64,000 nucleotides of DNA. It comes from CAYUPI01 sp964446585 (GTDB taxonomy: Bacteria > Verrucomicrobiota > Verrucomicrobiia > Limisphaerales > UBA8199). Location: NCBI GenBank assembly GCA_964446585.1, contig CAYUPI010000003.1, positions 1 through 64,000 of the forward strand. The letters run 5' to 3'. This document shows positions 8,161-15,990 of this stretch, piece after piece. The position numbers and the translations under genes were made by a program. How positions within the stretch are numbered: the stretch's first letter is position 1; every line of letters begins with the position of its first letter. A model generated the notes under the pieces. The model searched no databases. It worked only from the letters and a program-made list of their open reading frames with translations, and had not been told where the DNA came from.

Positions 8161-9063
8161 ATGCGTACTCTCACTTGCGCCACAACCGTGCCTGGGAGGA
8201 CCCTGCTGGAGCGGGCGGCATCCCGATCGGGTCGCGCCTTCACCTTCATCGAGCTTTTGGTGGTAATTGCCATCATTGCTGTCCTGGCGGCGATGCTGCT
8301 GCCTGCGTTCTCTAGGGCTAGGTCACGGGGCCAATCGATTGAATGCCAAAACAATCTCAGACAATTACTGGTGGCATGGACGGCTTACGCGATGGACCAT
8401 TCTGACGCGTTGCCTGCCAACAAATGGCGGGCGGTAACTTGGGGTGACGACTGTCCCGAGGGTGGCCAGTCTTCGTCCGAGTCGTGGGTTGTGGGCGATA
8501 CCACCAGCGATGTCCACACCTGGAACATCGAAAATGGGTGTCTTTTTCCATATTCCAAGTCCACGGGTATCTATCATTGCCCGGCGGATCGGTCGGCAGT
8601 AAATGGTAATCCAAGGGTGTTGCGCAACCGGAGCTATTCGATGAGTTACTACATGAATGGCTCTCAGTGGAAACCCGAGCGCAAAACGAAATTGTGCCAG
8701 ATCCCTGATACATCGCATACGTTCGTTTTCCTGGACGAACATCAGGATTCGATCGATGACGGAGTGTTCTTCATTCACGTGCCCGGCGATCTGGGGGAAC
8801 GAACCGAGGTGATGGACCATCCGACGGCAAATCCTGCCTTCAAAGGTGCGCATTGGATGGATGTGCCCGCTGACAGACACAGCCGGGGATGCAGCTTGTC
8901 GTGCGCCGATGGCCGTGCTTTCCACTTGCCATGGTTCTCCCCAAAGAATCAGGGACCCGACAGCGCCGTAGCCAATGAAGCGGATTTCCGGGACATTAGA
9001 CGGTTGCAGGCTTTCATCCCAGGACTCTGGCACCCTGAATTGGCGGGCGGTCCGACGCGGTAG
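8161..9063 (+). CDS. Exported protein with prepilin-type N-terminus (DUF1559-like)
   Basis: A 300-residue protein with a type IV pilin/pseudopilin leader. A positively charged leader ends in RAFTFIELLVVIAIIAVLAA, with the pilin glutamate at +5 after the predicted cleavage site. The residue before the cleavage site is Ala rather than the usual Gly, which is tolerated in many Verrucomicrobiota/Planctomycetota paralogues. The remainder resembles the large H-x-G/DUF1559-type family and has several cysteines (CPEGG, YHCPADRS, CSLSCADG). These bacteria carry many such genes, so it is probably a minor pseudopilin or surface protein. It is convergent with the WD40 kinase and has a putative ECF promoter upstream. 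Confidence 0.85.
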   Translation: MRTLTCATTVPGRTLLERAASRSGRAFTFIELLVVIAIIAVLAAMLLPAFSRARSRGQSIECQNNLRQLLVAWTAYAMDHSDALPANKWRAVTWGDDCPEGGQSSSESWVVGDTTSDVHTWNIENGCLFPYSKSTGIYHCPADRSAVNGNPRVLRNRSYSMSYYMNGSQWKPERKTKLCQIPDTSHTFVFLDEHQDSIDDGVFFIHVPGDLGERTEVMDHPTANPAFKGAHWMDVPADRHSRGCSLSCADGRAFHLPWFSPKNQGPDSAVANEADFRDIRRLQAFIPGLWHPELAGGPTR

Positions 9064-9075
9064 CGACGCTTCGTC

Positions 9076-12000
9076 TCACTCTGCGGTGATTGCCACCAGG
9101 AACGGCCCTGCATCAGGATGCCTCGAAATGAAATCGACACTGGTGACTGCAACCTCCGGTCGTTGGTTTTCCCAGGTGCTTTTGAATATTCTCGCGCAGC
9201 GGGCTGCGTCACCCTGCTCTCGCGGGTTGCTGCCCAGCCACACGGGAATTGATTCATCGGCTTCGAGCGGTTCCTCCGGGGCGGTCCACCAACTTCGCAG
9301 TTGATGACCATAAACAAAGGTGATCCGTTTGGTGTCATGGTCTGCATAATGCAGCTCATACGAGATTACGTCTGTCCCGTCTTCCACCTTGGCACCGGCG
9401 GCGTGGAGAAAATGTAGACGCCGGCACTTTTGGTCGATCCGTATGCCCAGGACCTGTTGGGGCAGATCCGTCGCCGCAGGTTCGCTCTTCGGGCCTGATA
9501 GGGTCACTACTCCGCGTAGGTCGAAAGCCGTTCCAGCGAACACCTGCAATCCGCTCGGTAAGATCGCGCGCACTCCATCCCGGATCCGGTCGGTGCCGTT
9601 ATGATACGCGGTCAGGTCGATCATCGCTGATCTGAAGAGTGGATTTCGTGGTGGAATCACTCGTCGACGGTCGATATAGCTGGGAAGACTGGTGTTGGCG
9701 CAAGCTAACGCCTGGGCAGCATAGGCCAGCCGGCCCTTGTAGCCGGGATCCCCGGGCTTGGCCGCCGCCAAGGATTTCAAATGAAAAACCGCCGGCCACC
9801 AGTTCCAAGCCTGTTCGCAAGCCCTGGCTTGCTGATCATGCCATGCCAGAACCTCGGCTTCTGAATTCATGAAGGTGGTCCCATAGTTCCGTTTGAGCGA
9901 ATCCCAGGCGAGGAGCAGTGCATTTTTTTCGAGCGGGCGGAAACCGCCGTTTTCATCCACCCGGCTGCCGGAGAGCAACTGCGCCAGTTTGACGAGGTCC
10001 TCCACCGGGCGCCCATCGTGCGGCAAGGTTTCTTTTGACGGCTCGCTTGCATTAGGGACATAGGCGATTTTCCAAAGTGGCGTGAGCGGCTCGCCTGCCG
10101 AAAGATCCCAGACGCGGCCACGACCGTCCGCGCTTTCTGTCAGCAGCAGTCTGTGGTCGGCACCGAAGTAAGCTTGTCGGAACGGGATCACCTGCGCCAA
10201 TGGCTTGGTCAAGGGTTTCCCTGATCGGTCCACAGCACTGATCCTGTCACCGGTGATGATACTCTTGAATCCGCCATCGCTTTTGGTGATCGGTCGATAG
10301 CTTGCGACGGGACGAACCGAGAGAGCTGGCACTTCCATTCTGGCAAAACTCCAGACCACCGCGACCTCCTCGCGATCCAAGGTGACATCGCGTCGCACGG
10401 TCAGCATGAGTTGGCCATCCGGGCTGAAGGTCACCGGTTCACGCCGGACATTGTGGATGAACAGCGGGGCCAGCAGTTCCCCAGTATCGGCATCCCAGAA
10501 CCGGACCCGATTGCCATCGCTGGCAGTGGCAATCGATCCGCCATCGGGACTAAAATCGGCGCGAAATACTCTCAACGAGTGCTGTAAAGGCCGGATTATT
10601 TCTTCACCCGCGGCCAGGTCCCAGAGCGCGACGGTCCGATCCCAACACGCCGTGGCCAGACGGCCGCCTTCAGGGCTGAACTGCGCAGAAATAACCGAGT
10701 CCCGGTGCGCTAATGGTGGCCGGGCCAGTTTCCCTGACCGCAGATCATAGAGCCGGAGGCGCCGATCCTCGCCGCCGATAGCAAGCACGTCACCGTCCGG
10801 GCTAAACTCGGCGGCGTTGATTGCTTCGGCAGCACCGAAAGGCGGAATTGAATCCCCCGTAAAGGCGTCCCAAACTCTCATCAGGTCTCCCTTACCAATG
10901 GCGAGGATGCGCCTGCCTTCGGGACTGAAAGCGAAAGCAGAAACCTCCTGCTCATGCCGCATCGGTTGACCGAGCATTTCCCCAGTGATCGTGCTCCAGA
11001 TGCACAAAGTTTGGGCATTGGTGAGTGTGAGCAACCTCTCCCCCTGGGGGCTAAACCTGGGGTGCGGACCGATCCTTTGGCCTCGATGCCGAATCGGCGC
11101 CAAGGTCAGCGCCTGTCCGTTGGTCGAGTTCCACAAATGCACCAGGTTATCCGAACTTGTAGTGGCGATGAGACGGCCGCCGTCTGGACTGAACGCGGCG
11201 CTGAACACCATGCCTCGGTCGTGGGCCAGCGAGAACTGCTGCGCGCCTGTCGCCAGGTCCCACACACCGGCGGTGTGATCATCACTGGCCGTAACCAAAC
11301 GGCGGCCATCGGGGCTGAACGCGGCCTGGTTGATCGGCGCGTTGCTGTGAGCAAATATCCCGACGAGCTTAGGACAGTCACGCAATACTGAAGCGATGCG
11401 GATGCGATGGCATTCCTCGCGATTGGAGTTCCCGGCGTCCCGTCGGAGCGCTTCGGTGAAGGACAGCAGGGCGCCGAAGAGGTCGCCCTCGTCCATGAGG
11501 CGAGTTCCGTTGGAGACGTGCAGTCTCACCAGGCTGCGTAATGCAACCTGTCTCTGACGGATGGCCTCGAAGAAAATGCCCGCCCCAATGACCGCACACA
11601 CACCCGCCACCGCGCCCGCTTTCGTCAAGATCTTCAGCCGGCGCTCGACGGCCCGCAAATGCCTGATCGACTGCCCGCATTTCAGGATCGCAAGGTCCGC
11701 GTACACGCTCTCGGCGGATGGGTAGCGCTGGCGTGGATCGGCAGCACACGCTTTAAGCAGGATTTCGTTCAGTTCGAGAATGGGTTTCGCTTCCTGCCAG
11801 GCGCGCAGGTCAGCCGGGAGCTGTGGGAGCTGGCGGCGGTCGAGTCCAGTTGCAGCTTCGTAGAGGACTTTGCCAAGCGCGAAAATGTCGGCTTGCGGCG
11901 TGCCGGGTCCTTCCGGCGGCAGATAACCTTCCGTGCCGACAATGGAGCGTCCATCTCCCACGTCAGTCACCAGGCCAATGTCCGCCAGTTTTGGACGCCC

Positions 12001-12696
12001 ATTCACGAAGACGACATTCGAGGGCTTGACGTCTCGATGCACCAGCCCGTGGCTGTGGAGGTGGCCAAGCGCTTCGCTGAGGGCCAGGCCAATCTCCAAC
12101 ACACGCGTCGCGGGCAGGCGCCCCTTTTCGATATCCGCGCGCAGGGTGTGAGGCGAGTAGAATGACGAATGATCCCGCAGGGCGGGATCGAATTCCGAAG
12201 GAAGCCCGAACTCCGAAGCCCGAAGCGGCTGGCCCGACGGTTCGGTTTCGACATTGGGGCTTGGGATTTCTTTCGGATTTCGACATTCGTCATTCGGATT
12301 TGTCGCTGCGTCCGCCAGCTCCATCACGTAATAGAAGTATCCCTCCGGCTCGTTGCGGCCGATATGGAACAGCGCGAGCTGGCTTGGGTGTTCGCGGGAG
12401 ATACGCTCGAATTTTTGAATGCCCTCGAACTCGCGCTGGAATGGTCGATCGTCCTCAAACGTGTGTCGCCAGACGATCTTCGCCGCGCGTAACACATCGG
12501 TGGCCCGGTTGCGGGCGATCCAGACTTCGCCATAGGCGCCTTTGCCGATGCGCCGCAGCAATTCGTAATCGGGGACGACTGGCGCGCCGGCCGGGCCTGA
12601 GGCCGAACCAGATACCGTCGGCGCGGGCTCCCCAGCTTTTGACGAACCCGGAGTATCGGTTCGCGGCGGCGGCGCGCTTTGCTCGAAGGGGTCCAT
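9076..12696 (-). CDS. Transmembrane Ser/Thr protein kinase with WD40 repeats
   Basis: A 1206-residue receptor-like kinase. Kinase domain about 43-340: glycine loop GKGAYGEVW (51-59), K73, catalytic loop HRDVKPSN (220-227), and DIG instead of DFG at 239-241. One transmembrane helix spans about 359-376. Eight WD40-like repeats (about 435-790, repeatedly FSPDGxxL...VWD) form a predicted extracytoplasmic propeller. A C-terminal region of about 400 residues contains a beta-rich module found in similar verrucomicrobial kinases. Residues 132-179 look like translated repeat DNA inserted between the hinge and the next helix. The ligand and substrate are unknown. Confidence 0.9.
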   Translation of the reverse strand: MDPFEQSAPPPRTDTPGSSKAGEPAPTVSGSASGPAGAPVVPDYELLRRIGKGAYGEVWIARNRATDVLRAAKIVWRHTFEDDRPFQREFEGIQKFERISREHPSQLALFHIGRNEPEGYFYYVMELADAATNPNDECRNPKEIPSPNVETEPSGQPLRASEFGLPSEFDPALRDHSSFYSPHTLRADIEKGRLPATRVLEIGLALSEALGHLHSHGLVHRDVKPSNVVFVNGRPKLADIGLVTDVGDGRSIVGTEGYLPPEGPGTPQADIFALGKVLYEAATGLDRRQLPQLPADLRAWQEAKPILELNEILLKACAADPRQRYPSAESVYADLAILKCGQSIRHLRAVERRLKILTKAGAVAGVCAVIGAGIFFEAIRQRQVALRSLVRLHVSNGTRLMDEGDLFGALLSFTEALRRDAGNSNREECHRIRIASVLRDCPKLVGIFAHSNAPINQAAFSPDGRRLVTASDDHTAGVWDLATGAQQFSLAHDRGMVFSAAFSPDGGRLIATTSSDNLVHLWNSTNGQALTLAPIRHRGQRIGPHPRFSPQGERLLTLTNAQTLCIWSTITGEMLGQPMRHEQEVSAFAFSPEGRRILAIGKGDLMRVWDAFTGDSIPPFGAAEAINAAEFSPDGDVLAIGGEDRRLRLYDLRSGKLARPPLAHRDSVISAQFSPEGGRLATACWDRTVALWDLAAGEEIIRPLQHSLRVFRADFSPDGGSIATASDGNRVRFWDADTGELLAPLFIHNVRREPVTFSPDGQLMLTVRRDVTLDREEVAVVWSFARMEVPALSVRPVASYRPITKSDGGFKSIITGDRISAVDRSGKPLTKPLAQVIPFRQAYFGADHRLLLTESADGRGRVWDLSAGEPLTPLWKIAYVPNASEPSKETLPHDGRPVEDLVKLAQLLSGSRVDENGGFRPLEKNALLLAWDSLKRNYGTTFMNSEAEVLAWHDQQARACEQAWNWWPAVFHLKSLAAAKPGDPGYKGRLAYAAQALACANTSLPSYIDRRRVIPPRNPLFRSAMIDLTAYHNGTDRIRDGVRAILPSGLQVFAGTAFDLRGVVTLSGPKSEPAATDLPQQVLGIRIDQKCRRLHFLHAAGAKVEDGTDVISYELHYADHDTKRITFVYGHQLRSWWTAPEEPLEADESIPVWLGSNPREQGDAARCARIFKSTWENQRPEVAVTSVDFISRHPDAGPFLVAITAE
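12160..12303 (-). repeat. In-frame repeat insert inside the kinase gene
   Basis: This stretch is dense in ATTCGGATTTCG, TTCGACATTCGTCATTCG and related words that recur in noncoding DNA at 24521-24645. On the coding strand it reads as a low-complexity peptide (NPNDECRNPKEIPS...). It keeps the kinase frame open. It lies between the hinge (YVMELADAA) and the conserved helix before HRDVKPSN, a position where related kinases already vary in length. Confidence 0.65.
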
Positions 12697-12727
12697 ATTC
12701 AGGCCATGCTGCCGTTCGCGAGCTGCT

Positions 12728-12750
12728 GCGGACAGGAATGTCCGCGCTCC
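12728..12750 (-). repeat. Single REP-like hairpin with GGAG head
   Basis: On the minus strand GGAG-C is followed by the hairpin GCGGACA-TTCC-TGTCCGC (perfect 7-bp arms). The architecture (tetranucleotide, C, GC-rich arm, TTCC loop) parallels the GTAG-headed element at 3099. GGAG is the second known REP head. It lies upstream of the WD40 kinase gene. Confidence 0.55.
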
Positions 12751-12869
12751 GCTAATCAGACACGGGCGCGCGTCAGGCTGACATTGCCGAGGCTTGCTGA
12801 GTGGTACTCATGCTGGATGGCCATTTCAAGCCATTCCTGATGTGACAACAATCCACAAGCTGACTCAAA

Positions 12870-14618
12870 TTAAGCAGTAGCCCCCCAGTCCAGGACTTTG
12901 AGTTGCACAGTCTCCCGACCGTTGAATTCGTTGATTTGGGGCACGAAAGCCAGGTCGAAGGTCCCCACCGGAAGCGAGGCCTGACCCGCTCCCCACCAGA
13001 TGGCTTCATGCGTGGTCGCACCATCGGTGACCCACATCTTGACGTGCTGTTTGTCGGCACCGATGCGTTGCAAGGGCCTTTGATGTGCAAGATGGCGAGT
13101 GCAGAAATGGACCGGCGGGTTGTCCTGGCCGATCGGCTTTAGCTGTTGAAAGCCAGCCAGGCAGTCAAGCGTGATCTCGTCCAGGCCAACCTCCGCATCG
13201 ATCCTCAAGGCGGCCTGCAGTTGTTCCGCGGTGAGGGTGGCGCGCGCCAATTCGTTGAGTCGGGCGCGGAATGAGTCCAGGTTCCCAGGTTCGAGTGCGA
13301 CACCGGCCGCCAACGCATGGCCGCCGTGATGGATCAGCAAATCGCTGCACTGTCTCATCGCCTCGGCAAGATTGAACCCTGGGATGCTGCGGCCTGAGCC
13401 GCGCCAGCGCTCGCCGTCGCCGCCCAGGATGATCGTAGGCCGGTAGAAGTGCTGGAGCACCCTCGTCGCCACGATGCCCACGACGCCAATGTGCCAGGAA
13501 GACTGCCCTTCAACGATTACAAAGTCGGCCTGTGGGTCGAACTTTGCCTTCAGGTCGCCGATCACTTGTTGCGAGATGGCGCGCTCCAACTGCTGTCGCT
13601 CGCGGTTGCGAGCATCGAGTTGCTGCGCCACTGGCACGGCCTCTGCCTCGTTTCTCGCGAGCAACAAGTGAAGCGCCTCCGCCGCGCTCTCCAGGCGCCC
13701 GGCGGCATTCAGCCGTGGCGCCAGTTGAAACCCTACTTCGTAAACACCGATGGGCGTGGGACATTGTGCAACGCGTTTCAACGCGAGTATGCCGGGACGT
13801 TTGGTCGCATTCAAACGGTCCAGGCCCGCAGCCGTCAGGATCCGGTTTTCGCCCGTGAGCGGGACAATATCAGCGACGGTGCCCAGCGCGACGAGGTCGA
13901 GCAGCGAACGCACGTCGAAATCGGCAGCGCCCGCCAAACCGTTCTCCCGGCCACGCTTGAGCAGCGCATGGGCGAGTTTGAATGCCAGGCCGACGGAACA
14001 AAGCTCGCGAAACTCTCCATGGGCTGACCCGGAAAGGGCGGGATTCTGCGTTTCAGACACCGGAAGGTGCGGGTTTACCAGGGCCGCGACGGCGGGCGGA
14101 GGAGAGGAGACCTGGTGATGATCCAGAACGATTACATCCACGCCACGAGCACGCAGTTCGCCGATGGTCTGACCGGCGGTTGACCCGCAATCGACTGCAA
14201 GAAGGACCCTCGCGGGAACTTTCTTCAGACAGTTCTCAACCGCCTCGGGCCCGAGGCCGTAACCTTCATCCATCCGATGGGGCAGATAGTAATCGACCAG
14301 CCAGCCCAGGGGTCGCAAGACTTCCAGCAACAGCGCTGTCGAGGTCACGCCATCAACGTCATAGTCGCCGAAGATGACAACGGTCTCATTGCGATCGCGG
14401 GCGAGAAATAACCGTTCCACAGCCTCGACCATGTTGGGCAGAAGGAAGGGATCGGCCAGGTGCTTAAGGCGCGGCTCAAGGTACCTGTTGATTGAGGCAG
14501 GTTCGGTGAGGCCTCGATTCAGCAGGCACTGGACCAGTAACGGCGGGAGTTTTTGACTGGTGGCCAATTGCCCGGCGAGGAGTGGCTGCGGAGGCGCGAT
14601 GGACCAGCGGAACTTCAT
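12870..14618 (-). CDS. recJ: Single-stranded-DNA-specific exonuclease RecJ
   Basis: A 582-residue 5'-3' exonuclease of the DHH family, acting in recombination and mismatch and base-excision repair in the cytosol. Motif I GDYDVDG (residues 84-90) and the DHH triad (166-168) that bind catalytic Mn/Mg are intact. The DHHA1 domain follows with HGGHALAAG near residue 428. An OB-like nucleic-acid-binding end completes a normal-length protein. It starts 15 nt downstream of the TerC-family gene on the same strand, so cotranscription is likely. Confidence 0.96.
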   Translation of the reverse strand: MKFRWSIAPPQPLLAGQLATSQKLPPLLVQCLLNRGLTEPASINRYLEPRLKHLADPFLLPNMVEAVERLFLARDRNETVVIFGDYDVDGVTSTALLLEVLRPLGWLVDYYLPHRMDEGYGLGPEAVENCLKKVPARVLLAVDCGSTAGQTIGELRARGVDVIVLDHHQVSSPPPAVAALVNPHLPVSETQNPALSGSAHGEFRELCSVGLAFKLAHALLKRGRENGLAGAADFDVRSLLDLVALGTVADIVPLTGENRILTAAGLDRLNATKRPGILALKRVAQCPTPIGVYEVGFQLAPRLNAAGRLESAAEALHLLLARNEAEAVPVAQQLDARNRERQQLERAISQQVIGDLKAKFDPQADFVIVEGQSSWHIGVVGIVATRVLQHFYRPTIILGGDGERWRGSGRSIPGFNLAEAMRQCSDLLIHHGGHALAAGVALEPGNLDSFRARLNELARATLTAEQLQAALRIDAEVGLDEITLDCLAGFQQLKPIGQDNPPVHFCTRHLAHQRPLQRIGADKQHVKMWVTDGATTHEAIWWGAGQASLPVGTFDLAFVPQINEFNGRETVQLKVLDWGATA

Positions 14619-14633
14619 TTGCCCGGCTGCTTG

Positions 14634-15686
14634 CTATGGGCCATGTTCGTCGTTTGCCTTATCGGCGGTTCGGGAGTCGCGTGCCGCAGGGGTGCGAACT
14701 TCCGAGGGCGGGACCTCTTCATCGCGACCCCGCTTCTTTTCACGCCAGGCGGCGAACACCGAGAGCCCGATCGACACTAAGATAACCCCCGCCACCACCA
14801 GCAGCGAGACCGAAATGGGAAGCTCGATCTGAAACCACAATGGTGGCTCGCGATCGTGCGGATCGAGCAGCATCTTGACGCCGATGAAGACCAACACGAC
14901 CGAAAGGCCGGTCTTCAAGTATCGAAAGTACCCAATTGCACCCGCGAGTACGAAGTAGAGCGAGCGCAAACCCAGAATCGCAAAGACGTTCGAAGTAAAC
15001 ACGATGAACGGCTTGGTAGTGACGGCAAAAATCGCGGGGATAGAATCAACAGCGAAGATTAAATCAGTCGTTTCGACCATTAATAGTACCAAGGCAAGCG
15101 GGGTCAGCGCCTTCTTTCCCTTCCAGACAGTGACGAACTTGCGTCCATCCAGTTCCGGTGCGATCGGAAAGAGCTTGCGCGCCAGGCGCACGACACGATT
15201 TTTCTCCGGGTCCACGCTGGTCTTCACCAGGAGCATCTTGATTCCGCTGAACAACAAAAACGCTCCGCAGACCCAAAGCAGCCAATGGAGCAAGGTGATT
15301 AACGCCACGCCCGCGCCGATCATGATGCCACGCATGATGAGTGCGCCGAGGATGCCCCAGTACAAAACCCGGTGCTGTTGTTGGGAAGGAATGCGAAAGT
15401 AACCAAATATCAGAGCGATGATGAACACATTGTCCATCGAAAGTGACAGCTCGATGACGTATCCGGTGACAAATTCCAGGGCCTCCTTCTTCCCGCGCAT
15501 CCGGTCGAGACCGAATGCGAAGAGCATGGCCAGACTGGCCCAAACGGTCGTCCAGAGGAGCGCCTCCTTGAAGCCAACGGCATGCTCGCGCCGATGGAAC
15601 ACGCCTAGATCCAGCGCCAGGAAGAGCAGCACGCACGCGATGAAACCGAGCCAGTGCCACGCGGTGATCTGAACAACAGCCAGCAT
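14634..15686 (-). CDS. TerC/Alx family integral membrane protein
   Basis: A 350-residue polytopic membrane protein of the TerC family, linked to tellurite resistance and, for Alx and relatives, to Mn2+ export. Family signatures are visible: SMDNVFIIALIF in the second or third helix and the acidic motif TTDLIFAVDSIPAIFAVT. About nine hydrophobic helices are followed by a charged C-terminal tail (EKKRGRDEEVPPSEV). It lies 15 nt upstream of recJ. The specific substrate cannot be decided from sequence. Confidence 0.93.
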   Translation of the reverse strand: MLAVVQITAWHWLGFIACVLLFLALDLGVFHRREHAVGFKEALLWTTVWASLAMLFAFGLDRMRGKKEALEFVTGYVIELSLSMDNVFIIALIFGYFRIPSQQQHRVLYWGILGALIMRGIMIGAGVALITLLHWLLWVCGAFLLFSGIKMLLVKTSVDPEKNRVVRLARKLFPIAPELDGRKFVTVWKGKKALTPLALVLLMVETTDLIFAVDSIPAIFAVTTKPFIVFTSNVFAILGLRSLYFVLAGAIGYFRYLKTGLSVVLVFIGVKMLLDPHDREPPLWFQIELPISVSLLVVAGVILVSIGLSVFAAWREKKRGRDEEVPPSEVRTPAARDSRTADKANDEHGP

Positions 15687-15990
15687 ACTTTCAAGTGCGC
15701 CCAGAGGGCGGCGCGGTCATGGGGAGCGCCAGCCTGCCTGTTTCACGATTCGTAGCCGCCGACGTCAGTCGGCGCTGATCTGCATCGACGGAGGAATGCA
15801 CCGACTGACGTCGGCGGCTACAACCTATCGACAAGTCTTGCGGGATTTGAAAAGTCCGGAATTGGTCGCCTTGCTCGCTGAACTGATTTTCGGTTTGAGA
15901 TTGTCGAAACTCCGCTCGAAGCGCCCCAATCTTCACGTTCGCGCTTGAAACCTTGAACCTGCAAAGGTCAAGGGCATGCATGGCGGCAGC
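15687..15990. other. Intergenic region with a REPIN-like repeat
   Basis: About 300 bp between secDF and the TerC-family gene, both on the minus strand. Apart from the inverted repeat at 15752-15821 I see no gene, terminator T-run or other conserved motif. Confidence 0.5.
15752..15821. repeat. REPIN-like inverted repeat, second family
   Basis: Perfect 21-bp arms (15752-15772 and 15801-15821) start with GTAG and end with CTAC. Each arm contains the hairpin CCGAC-GTCA-GTCGG, and the spacer is 28 bp. The layout equals the element at 3099-3232 but the hairpin sequence differs, so it is a separate REP subfamily. A longer relative of the same head (GTAGCnGCCGACGT) occurs singly at 33865. Confidence 0.72.
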
